This document shows, one piece after another, positions 35,202 through 45,223 of a stretch of 62,254 nt of DNA; the stretch's first letter is position 1, and each line of letters begins with the position of its first letter. This DNA is from Scedosporium boydii. Its lineage: Eukaryota > Ascomycota > Sordariomycetes > Microascales > Microascaceae. The notes below the pieces were generated by a model that was not told the DNA's origin, searched no databases, and saw nothing but the letters and a program-made list of their open reading frames with translations. A program made the position numbers and the translations under genes. Location: the NCBI GenBank assembly GCA_002221725.1, contig NJFT01000233.1:1-62254 (forward strand). Direction: 5' to 3'.

Positions 35202-36648
35202 ATGCGTCCTTCGATCATTTCTCTCTTTTTGGCGGCTGGCGCCACTGCCCTCCCTCGCCGACCTTGCAAGCGGCCCGGACAGGGACAAAATCTCTCGGCG
35301 TTTTCCGCTCACCGTGGTTCAGTCGACATCCCGGAGGTAGATGTCACTCGTGCCCGCCCGTCCGTCTCCAAAGGGGCCCGTCCCCAAACCTCTCCCAAGG
35401 TGTCCGTCCCAAAGACATCTCCGTCGCAGACTCCCGCCACGAACGATGAGACCGAGTCGGATGCCTCTGAAGATTATGAAGAGCCCGAGTCTGATGTCAG
35501 CGCTCCGGCACCCTCTGCCCCCGCCAAATCCGCTCCCGTTGCGGCTGCCCCCGAAGAATCCACCCCTGAGGAGTCTGCTCCTGCGGCACCTGTTGAAGCC
35601 CCCGCCTCGGGAGGCACTAGCTCCGTCTCTGGCCTGCCCTCGTCCTGGAAGCCCGGTGCTAAGTGGCAGATCGTCATCGATGACCCCGTCGACATCACGA
35701 AACCGCTTGACCCTCCTGATGCGCAAGTCTGGGTTGTCGACTACTTCCACTCGGTCGAGAACCCTGACATTATTCCCAAGTTGGTGAGTGAACTATCCCT
35801 CCCCCAATATTTGCAGAAATCATGTCCTAATCCGATCTTTCTGAAGAAATCCCCTTCGGCTGGCGTTGACAACACTGTCATCTGCTACATCAACATCGGC
35901 GCCATTCAAGAGTCCGAATCCGACTACTCTAGCTTCCCCAAGGATGCCATAGGCAAGGACTACGACGGCTATCCGGAGTGGTGGATCGACACAAGCCGAT
36001 CCGACGTCATCGACTTCATGAAGAAGCGCTTGGCCAAGGCCGCCGAAGTTGGCTGCGACGGCATCGACGGCGACAACATTGACGGATGGGTAAGCAAATA
36101 CACCTTAAGAAATGATGAGCAAGGAATAAAACTAACTCTTTGTTTCACAGGACTCCGGCAGTGCAGGCGACAAGACCGGCTTCGCCCTCACCAAGGCCGA
36201 ATCCATCAACTACATCCGCACCCTCGCCACCTACGCCCACAGCCTCAAGACCAAGCGCGGCCTCCCCCTCCTCTTCGGCCAGAAGAACTCCCAGCAGCTC
36301 ATCCCCGACGTCGCCGACTACGTCGACTTCGCCGTCCTCGAGGACTGCCAGGGCTCCGGCGACTGGTGCGGCGAGTTCCAGGGCTTCATCACCGGCGCGG
36401 CTCGCTCCGACGGCGCGAAGCTCCCCGTCTTCGATATCGAGTATCCCGATTCCGGCGTCGATGGCGATGCCTCGATTGCTCAGAGTGATTGGGATCATTA
36501 TTGCAACAGGGATCCCGCCGTCGTTGGCAATGCCGGGTTCAGCACCATCATCAAGAGGACTTCGGGCGAGCTGGACGGATGGGTGCAGTACTGTGAGGAC
36601 AGCGCCAGCGCTGGCGTTTATACCACCAACATGATTCAGTGGAATTAG
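35202..36648 (+). CDS. secreted GH114-like endo-alpha-1,4-polygalactosaminidase
   Basis: Exons 35202-35783, 35847-36089 and 36151-36648 give 440 residues. A signal peptide (IISLFLAAGATALP) leads into a roughly 130-residue Pro/Ser/Ala/Glu-rich linker. The catalytic barrel then begins at WQIVIDDPVDI. GH114 landmarks are VWVVDYFHS, VICYINIGA, GCDGIDGDNIDGW at the second splice, LLFGQKN, and DFAVLEDCQ. The first acceptor was taken as CTGAAG (after a CTAATCC branch) rather than the in-frame TTGCAG upstream; the shorter loop fits the family better. Known fungal GH114 enzymes cleave galactosaminogalactan, a cell-wall/biofilm polymer. No galactosaminogalactan biosynthesis genes are adjacent. Confidence 0.85.
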
Positions 36649-37218
36649 AGTAGAGAGTTGTTTTCAGTTCATTGGGAGAAGACAAAAATCATTTGCCCAA
36701 GGACGGAAGGTCCGAGGCATGAAACTTGCTTTCTTGTATATAGGTTCTAACTTTGTTCAAAACGGCCATAGAGCCTCAACCTTGTATCAGATATACGATT
36801 TACGAGTAACGTTGACAGTTTTCTTCATGATCTGTTTCATGTCCTTTCGTGACGTGTAGCTCCTTGGCACGATGACCATATCTGAGACCATCCCGACCGA
36901 CTAGCACAACTTGAATTGTCGACCACTTTTGGTGTTGAAAATCGAGACGCAATAACGGGTAAGAGGGACAGGGCAGATCATTTCCCCCACGCATTGATTG
37001 GCCAGACGTAGCTCATGAAGTTCCCCCTTGAGTAGTGGCACGATTTTCGCTCCCATGGAAGTTAGAAAGAAGCCACTTTGCCAAGCGTTTGCCCCTATTC
37101 CCACCGGGTTGGCATTCGACAATGAGCAGGGTAGAAACTGTGGGAGTTGTGAAACATCATCCCCAGAAAAGAAGAGAAAAAGAAAGGAAAAAGAAAGAAG
37201 AGGCAAAAAGATAATGTA
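36649..37218. other. intergenic, GH114 3' flank
   Basis: About 570 bp between the GH114 stop and the tRNA gene. No gene seen. Confidence 0.6.
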
Positions 37219-37304
37219 TGCACTAGCCCGGAATCGAACCGGGGGCTAGTCGAAACCTGCGTATGACATGGCAACGACCAATTTTACCACTAAACCACTA
37301 GTGC
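37219..37304 (-). tRNA. tRNA-Gly(GCC) with a 15-nt intron
   Basis: The 86-nt span folds as a full cloverleaf. The acceptor stem is GCACTAG/CTAGTGC with discriminator A. The D arm is the short glycine-type GTTTAGTGGTAAAAT. The anticodon stem is GGTCG/CGACT with loop TTGCCA plus T after removing an intron at 37254-37268, directly 3' of the base after the anticodon. The T arm is CCCGG-TTCGATT-CCGGG. The D and T arms match yeast tRNA-Gly(GCC) closely. GGT within the intron can pair with the GCC anticodon, as expected for a splicing-endonuclease substrate. Confidence 0.93.
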
Positions 37305-37858
37305 CTGATTTTCTTGGCGCATTCACCCCTTCACTGCCTTCATGAGGCGCTGCTGCATCATGGTTGTCTAGATTACAAGGCCCATCGATCCGAGAAGCTA
37401 TTCGCTGCTTGGCGACATTACGCCCTGAAAGAACGTTCGTTGTTTTCGCTCGTCTCTAGTCAATCATCATACAATAGTAAACCAAGAACCACGGAGCTGC
37501 TCTACAAATTTGAAATCGGCAACTGTTAACTCTTGTTCTATTCCTGCCTTTTCTAAGGCAAAGGGCGGGGCTTGAGCCTCTTTGCAAATCTATCTGAGCC
37601 CATGGCTTTTCAGCTCCTGGCCAGAAATAGATAATATTTCATTCCGCATCCAATAGAAGTCTGCCTTAGTTCTTAAGTATGCATCATCTTTCAACAACAC
37701 ACATTTCCCGCAGCCTGGCCTCAACACGGGCGGGGTATTGGGCTCGAGTTGGGCTATGAATGCCTATCTGCTGTTGTCTACCCGGTGGCTATTTAGTTGC
37801 CAACATTGTATTGAGTACAGCTCTGTTTAAAAATCTATTCTCTCACTCTCCAGCGATA
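37305..37858. other. intergenic, tRNA upstream flank to NLR relic
   Basis: No gene seen. This includes the external upstream flank of the tRNA and the presumed promoter of the NLR relic. Confidence 0.55.
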
Positions 37859-40800
37859 ATGGACCCCGCTACTATTATCGGCGTTGTATCCGGGGTTCTC
37901 ACGTTCGTCGGCGCGGTAGAGAAGATCTTAAAGCTATCATGGACGATGTACAATTCGGTTGAGGGATCTTCAGAAGAGACAGAGCTGCGGTTAAAACTGA
38001 ATGCTGGCATGGCTGTTATAGGGAAACGAATATCTCTTCCTAACTAGTCTATCCCAACCGAAGAGGACAGACCTCTTGTCGATCTTGTCCAGGAGTGCAA
38101 TCAGCTTACGAACGACATCGGAAAGGAGCTGCAGGCTCTCAAGCCTAAGGGACGCAAATCCAAGGCCCGGGCCGTCTTTGCAGCCCTAAAAACATTAAGA
38201 GCTGAGCCGAAGCTTAAAGGCCTCGAGAACCAGCTGCAACGCTGCCATGACCAGCTTCATTTCTATTTAACCTCCTTGTCAAGGTAAGAGTGGAACTGAG
38301 AGGATGGGGCCCCCTTACGGTTGAGCTATGTGACAGCAAAAGATGCGTCAAGTAGCGTGGTCGGCGGCTCTTCAGCCTTATATGGCCATGGTGCCCGGCT
38401 TCTTCCGCATTGCGATATCATCTAAATTTGAAAATTTTAGATAGTAGCTAACTCAAAAGCTTGTAGTGAAAATATCAGAGCACTGCTAACAGCATCCGAA
38501 GATGGTGGAGCCAAGTTAACGCGACTTGAGCTCTCTGTTACACAATTGAGGCAGTCCTTGCAATATATAACAACAACAAAGGTCGACTTCATCAGCGACC
38601 AAGCCTTGAATCAACTGAAAACCCTGCTGCATGTCAGGCAAGACACGCTCAATAATGTTGCCCAAGACCAGATTCTGAGAGGGATCAAGGCTGGATTCAA
38701 GGACATGTCGTATCGTTACCAGGAGATTGATAATCCTTTCAGGGGGACATTTAAATAGATCTTTGACCTCAACAGGGAATCCCCAGAGGCTTATAAGTTC
38801 ACGAACTGGCTATCGTCTAGGGATGGCATCTTCCACATATGTAGCAAGCTTGGCTCTGGAAAGTCCACGCTGAGTAAGTCCTGAAGTGTCCCTGTTATAA
38901 TTATTTTCTTGTCTTTCTAGGCTTTTCAAGACTGCCATATCGGTGTTGAGAAGATATAGGATAGACTAGATACTGACATATACTAGTGAAGAAGCTGTAT
39001 AAGCATGAGCGGACTAGAGCTAAACTAGAGAAGTGGACGCGTAAGTTGAATCTCGTCGAGAATCTCTTTGTCACTTTTGTTTTTCTTTCGCTAACATCTG
39101 ACTAGAGGCCAAGGGAGGGCGAAAGCTGATTATGGCCCACTTCTTTTTCTACGCCCTCAGCTCGGACCCGCAACGAAAGTCTTTAATGGGCCTCTATCAA
39201 ACTCTACTATACCAGATCCTAATGAAAAACCCCGCACTCACACAGCATCTGCTCCCAGACCAATGGACTATAGTCTTGTCACAACCAAAGATACATTCAG
39301 CATACAAGATCCTCAACAATGATATAAAGCTGGCCTATGAGCGGCTGTCAAGGCAGGACAACAATAACTTCTTTGGCGAGTACTGTTTTGGCTTCTTTAT
39401 TGATGGCCTGGATGAGTATCAAGCAACCACCCACCGCAGTTGACCATCATAAGATGGTGCATTGCCTCAAAGATTTAGCCAGCAGCACGTCAGGAGGGTT
39501 CAAAATATATGTCTCGAGTCATATAGGGAATCCATTCATGGACATATTCTCTGAGGATACAGGCTCTACCTTCACGAGTTGACAAGGCTAGACATGAAGG
39601 ACTATGTCTAGGGGAGTTTGGAACACGTCGAAACCCAGGAAAAGCGTCAGCAACTCGCTTACGCCATCACAAACAAGGCAGAAGGCATATTCCTCTAGGT
39701 CGTCCTAGTTGTTCAGAACATCCGAGAACAATCAGATAATGGGGTTCAATTCTCCGGACTGCTCAGTGTGATTGAGTCACTACCGACGGAGCTGGACGAA
39801 CTCTTCCAAAGAATCCTGGATACTCTCGGAGCAGCAGATCGGAGACTAGCGAACCATACTGTCTCCCTTCTCTATTTATTGGGATAGATTCTAGATGCTA
39901 AAGAGAATTGCTTATCGCTCACCTTGGCTGATTTCTCCTTTCTAGAGGACTATGAAGCTGATGCACGATTTGCTGAGGGAGCAGAATCCCCGAAGTCGGG
40001 ATCCGAGACAATCAGGAAGCGTGAAATTCGCGCCAGGCGGTGACTGAGGGGCGCCTGCAGAGGACTTGTGGAGGCAGACGAGAGAGGCGACCTTAACTTT
40101 ATGCATTGCTCCGTCGGGGATTTTTTTAATCTGCAGAGAGTTCGGATCGAAATGCAGGACGAATCCTTCGACGATATGGAGGCGTTGTCTCAACTAAAAC
40201 CCGCCAGTGTGAAGCAAGATTTATTGGAAGCAGAACAATGGTTTTGTAACGAGTATACCAAGTTCTGCATGATAGACCGTATCCACGACAAAGCGATACT
40301 GGTGGGATTCCTGGTCAAACAGCGACGAAGACAACAGCTCGACGTACTCCCTTTCACTTTCCTTGAAAGCCTTGATACCATTCCGCAGCTATCCGCGACG
40401 AAAATGGTCCGCTACTCGGGCAGCCCGGTAGCTGCATTTCACATCAATATGGCCTGGACAACGCGCCGTCACCAGGAACGACCCTGGAGAGGCCTCCTGC
40501 CGGTTGACTTCGAAATCTGCCACTCTTCGCGATTCACCCTCTCACGCTCTAATGATGGGCGAGTATCTTGGTATCAGGCTATGGAGGAATTTAATTACGG
40601 GAAGTCTGCAAGGCCGAAGCAATTCCGACGGGTTGAGAACCTTTTTTTGAACCCTTTGTACGTCATGCTCCTGGCTCATTACCCCTAATCTCGCCCCTGT
40701 TCACCGAGCTACTTTCAGGGCGATTAGGGTATCCCTATTGGAGAACCAGGCGTATCCACGATGTGCCCCTGGAATGGGATACTCTCGTCATTCTCGTGTA

Positions 40801-41422
40801 CTGCGCCATAGCTGGAAGTTTCCCGAGAAGTGCACCTACTCACAATGTTGGTGATAATGGAGACGATGACAGCGATTGCGGAAGTGGTGATCACGGCGAT
40901 TTAACGGTTCCCAGTCTCGACTTTCTGCGGCATCTTTTCGAGCAGCAAATTGTCTCTCCAAACTCACTGACTCACTTGGGGTTTGGTGGTGGCGAGGTCG
41001 CTTGCTTCCGCATTGCCGCCGGAAACCAGCGTTTGTCAATCTGGCAGCATTTCCTATGTTTTTGGGTAACCATGGCGGCAGTATCCGGTGATTTTGCAGC
41101 AGAGAGAGATACTAGTTCTGGCCATGAGTCCTCTAACTACTCCAATGACTCCAATGAACAATGGAGAGCAGGTTCCGTGCTGGAAACCTTTATAAGGAAC
41201 GGCGCAGATCTGCACCTGACTCTCCAAATCGGAGATCCAAGCAAATATACTGACTTTCACTACAAAGTCTCACTATATCGCCTGCAGATAGTCCCGAATG
41301 GCGGGGAGACGTTAGAGCTAGACGTGGTGCTACACTTGAACGAAAAAATTCATGGTGGTACGGGCCAGCAAAAAAAGGGATGTTTAAAAAAAGGACGTGG
41401 CCGAATTCGCCCCTTCGTATAA
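37859..41422 (+). pseudogene. decayed STAND/NLR (NACHT NTPase) gene with in-frame stops
   Basis: From the ATG at 37859 the sequence reads as a fungal STAND protein. An N-terminal helical domain (ATIIGVVSGVLTFVGAVEKI) leads to a NACHT core with Walker A LGSGKST near 38860 and Walker B CFGFFIDGLDEYQ near 39400. Introns still look intact; for example the one after GKSTL joins in frame to MKKLYKHERTRAKLEKW. The reading frame is broken by TAG at 38045, 38756, 39609, 39696 and 39885, TGA at 40041 and TAA at 40687, plus apparent frameshifts near 39440 and 39580. Several TAGs sit where Trp or Gln would be expected (FK*IFDL, IFL*VVLVVQ, DYV*GSLEH). The last open piece (40763-41422) has no repeat domain I recognise. 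Intact relatives act in non-self recognition; this copy should be inactive. Confidence 0.8.
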
Positions 41423-42091
41423 GAGATTGGATTAATCGCTCTCAATTGCCCAATAAAAACGTCCTATTGAAGTTGATAGATGAGAAGTTGGGCGTCCCAG
41501 CTCGGGAGGATGCGTTGATGTTGTAGCCTACACTAGGGCAAACCGGAAGGCATGCAATCATAGGCCGATGGTGTCGAGCATTGGGCAATCAGCCTCTGGC
41601 GGCGTATATAGTTTGCCACGAATAGGCTAATTTGAGAACCATCTGCTCTAAACTTGGTGAAGTGAATGGAGGACTGTGACGCTGCGGAGAGAGGGGATGA
41701 GTCTCCAAGAATTAAGAACGTAAAATGTGTAATAATAGGAGGGGTAATAGGAGGAGCGGCTGTTGCAGTGGAAAGACTAACCTGACAAGTACGGCCTAAC
41801 GTGCACGGCGAACCCGTTTATGCCTTGCCTTGGGTAAAGTGCAATTACTTTGTACAATACTTTTAGTAGCCGTTGTTGAGATACGGTGGCTCGTTTGTTT
41901 TGTCCACCCACTGTACGCCTTACTCCGTATTATGTTCGAGTATTCAGACTTCAGCCGCCTCGGCGTCAATATTAACAAAATAACATTAAAAGTTAAGTAG
42001 ACAAGGATAGGTACAGTTAAAAAGACAGTAGCACCTTCCGATGACCCGATGCTCTGTTTACACTTCAAGCTCCATTCTTTTCGAAAATCCC
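41423..42091. other. intergenic
   Basis: 670 bp between the NLR relic and the 3' end of the phosphatase gene; AT-rich around 41940-42010. No gene seen. Confidence 0.6.
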
Positions 42092-44374
42092 TTAGTGAGT
42101 CTTCTTACCCTTGCCCTTGGGCGGCTTAGGAGTACAGCTATCAGTGCCGTTTCCCTTCCCCAGACCAAGACCGAAGCACTCGGCGAACTTGTAGAAAATA
42201 TCCACGTTGTTATAAACACCACCAAACAGGTTCTGGCAAGGACCCATAGCGAACACGGGGACGTCAGTAAGCGAGTGGACGCCGACGCTCTCAACGGGCG
42301 AGAGGGTACCGTTGACGACGAAACCGTGAGGGGAATCCTTGGGGTCGACGAAGTACTCGCCGGCGATGCTCTTGGCGGGGTTGCGGGGGCCCTCCTCGTG
42401 GAGGTGGAAGTCCTCGCGGTGGTCGGGGTTGGCGGCGACACCGGCGGCGATGGCGTAGCGGGGAGTCCAGTTGAGGGGGAAGTTGGCGCCGGTGTTGTAG
42501 CTGATGCCGGGGGTCTCGTCGGTGTACTTGGAGAGACCGGAGTTGGCGTAGGTGCCGATGGCGCGGCGCTTCTTGCGGTCTTCGCTCTGGGAGGCGAGGT
42601 ACTTGGTATCGGCGCTACCGAAGACGCTATAGGTACAGGCCAGTTAGTTATCATGTCCCTTTTGTTCATCTCAAGAGTGAATGTACTTACTCGAAGCCGT
42701 GACCGTGATCAGCAGAGACAACGATGAGAGTCTCGTCGAGGACACCGAGCTCCTCGAGCTTGTCGATGGTAGCCTTAACGGTGTCGTCAAGCTCAAGAAG
42801 ATCACCAAGAGCCCTGTCGTAGTCGAGAGCGTGCATCTGCTTATCAATGGAAGCAGCCTCGCTCATGAGGAAGAAACCCTTGTCACCACCACGGTTGTGA
42901 AGAATCTCAACAGCCTTGACGGTCATCTCCTTGAGGCCGGGAAGGTCAAGAGCGGGGGCCTCTCCGCCGAGGGGATCGTTCTTGAAAGCCTTGAGGTTCT
43001 CGGTGTAGACGTTGCGGTCGAGCCAGACGGGGAAGTGGCTCTGGCAGAAGATGCCGAGGGCCTTCTCCTTGGGGTCGGCGGCGAGGAGGGAGGTCTTGTT
43101 GAGGGAGACGGTGTAGCCCTTCTTGGCGAACTCCTGGTAGTAGTCCTTGCCTTGGTAGGAGCCCTTGCCGGGGTAGAACTGCTCGGCACCACCGCCGAAG
43201 TAGACGTCGGGGCCGTTCATGGGAGTCCAGGTGTAGTTGGTGATACCGTTGAGGGCCTGGTCGATGATGGGACCGTAGAGGGCACGCTGGCGGGTGTGGG
43301 CGGTAAGGGCGGCGGGAGTGGCATCAGAGAGGGCAGCAGTGGAGACGGCACCCCAGGCAGATCCCTGACGAATTGATGAGTATGAGATGCATTGGAATGA
43401 AGGGTGAAAGAACGGAAGGCAGGGGAATGTCAATTGACTTACCCAGATACGGGTGATGAGCTCAGTGATGGTCTCAACCTTGGGGTCATCGAACGCGTCG
43501 GGAGACGAGTCGACATAGACACTGCATGGAGTTAGTTTGTGAAATGAGAGGGAAAGAAATGAAAACATAAGGAGACTCACCCCATGGCGTTGACGGTACC
43601 CTTGTGACCGCTGTAGAGGGAGGCGGCGGAGTTGGCAGAGTCGGTAATGTACGAGTCGATAGAGTGCGTCATCTGGTGGCCGAGGACGGGGAACTTGTCA
43701 AGCTGCAAGAGCGACTGGTACTTGCCGTTGATGCTCTTGTGTCCGAGGAGACGGGCAGCAGTAACCATGTTAGTGGTCATGCCATCACCTATCGACTATT
43801 GTTAGCTGCATTGACACAACGATAACTCCGGAGAAGGAAGAACAAACGCACCAATGAAGAAGATGATGTTCTTGGCCTTCTTCTTATGAGAGATGGGCCT
43901 GACGACCCAATTGGCAACAGTCTTCTTGTTACCATAGTACGAGAGCGTAACCTCGTACTCGCCGGGCTCCTTCAGCACAATGCGGCGGTAGATCTTGCTA
44001 GCAACATTGACCAAGCTCTTCTGCTTGGCATCCTCAGCGAAGAGGTCCTCATACCAGCTAAACTTCCAAGTCTCGAGCTCGGGCTCCTCGACGCCGAAGA
44101 AGTCGGTGACCTTTTGGCTGGCGGCGCCCTTCTTGGTGACGGTGACGGAAAAGTCCTTGTCGGGGACGCCGTTGTTGAAGGCTTCGGAGCCGTTGACGGG
44201 GGCGTGGACCTCGACGCGGAGGTCGAAGAATTGGCCGGGGAGGAAGTCGGCCTGGTCGGGCGGGAAGACGCAGCCGAGGTCGGGGCAGGCACCGAGACGC
44301 TGGAAGGTCTGGGCCGAGACGACGGAGAGGTACGCGCCCAGGAGGGCGGTGGCAGCGCTGAGGCGGGAGACCAT
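42092..44374 (-). CDS. alkaline phosphatase (PF00245), secreted or vacuolar
   Basis: Five exons: 43852-44374, 43581-43788, 43443-43521, 42691-43364 and 42092-42626, giving 672 residues. A signal peptide (ATALLGAYLSVVSA) precedes a roughly 150-residue N-terminal beta-rich domain, then the phosphatase core starts at NIIFFIGDGM, with the metal-binding Asp at the first splice. The phosphorylated Ser is Ser225 in ITDSANSAASL. Further core motifs are NAMGVYVDSS (third splice), GFFLMSEAASID, and VVSADHGHGFD (fourth splice). The tail after the core is Lys/Pro/Gly-rich. The enzyme releases phosphate from monoesters at alkaline pH. The upstream region contains CACGTG boxes, the core bound by PHO4/NUC-1-type factors, so phosphate-starvation control is plausible. 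Confidence 0.93.
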
Positions 44375-44921
44375 TGTGCCTGGAATTAATACAGGAAAAG
44401 GAACTAAAAGGGGGGCAAAAAAAGAAGAACCTGGCCGAGGCAAACGAATGGACGGGTATGGTAGCAGTGCAGGACAACACTGTGCCTTTGGGGAGAGACA
44501 AGAAAGGGCGAGGAACAAAAGGAAGGAAAAAAGAATGAGGGATGCAGGATTGGGATTATTTTAATATTTGCCGATCGTTATGATCGTCCGCCTCGTTCTC
44601 GTGGGAAAAAGTATCGAATCCCTCTTCTCTTCGCATGCTCTCCCTCAAAGGCATCAATTATTGCTGCTTTTTTCTGCCCTCGCCTTTGCTTTCTCGGGAG
44701 ATTAAACAATGCTGCAGGGTTTCCTTGGGATTGGATGGGTACATGTCACCTCAAGGTGAGCCGAGTCAGAGAAGCGAAAGCGCATGGCAAGCAGCAGCTG
44801 GGCCGTACATGCATCTCGAAAGGCGTCTCGGTGATCATATTCGTACAAGTGTGGCACATGTATGCCTATTAGGAAGGCGTCAATATCCGATGCAGCCGCC
44901 CCAAAGAATGGAAATAGTGCG

Positions 44922-44948
44922 GTAGCAGTAGCAGTAGCAGTAGCAGTA
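44922..44948. repeat. GTAGCA hexamer microsatellite
   Basis: About four and a half tandem GTAGCA units, roughly 550 bp upstream of the alkaline phosphatase start codon. Confidence 0.8.
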
Positions 44949-45151
44949 ATAGAGCATTCCGTTCCAAGGCATCATCATACTCCACCACGGGAAAGCGGGG
45001 AACGGGGGGCCGGGTCAAAGTAGCAATCGTACGAATTAGTGCTGTGCTGATCATTGACCAGTGGCTTGGGGAACCTGGGAAGAGGGATTGGACAATGCTG
45101 AACCCTGGAAAGATCGAACGGGCTTTGGGGACGATGAACATGGGTCAGCTA

Positions 45152-45223
45152 CACGTGCAGAATGCGGATCCCCATCTTGGATCCGTGGGCTTAGCGGCTC
45201 ATCAGAAGAAGCGGATACACGTG
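45152..45223. promoter_or_regulatory. paired CACGTG boxes upstream of alkaline phosphatase
   Basis: CACGTG occurs at 45152-45157 and 45218-45223, about 780-850 bp upstream of the phosphatase ATG, with a third at 46010-46015. CACGTG is the core bound by PHO4/NUC-1-type bHLH activators of phosphate genes. Function is inferred; other CACGTG copies exist elsewhere in the window. Confidence 0.35.

Noticed and set aside
42041..43376. Two long plus-strand frames over the alkaline phosphatase
   Set aside because: Both are antisense to phosphatase exons with intact motifs and splice sites.
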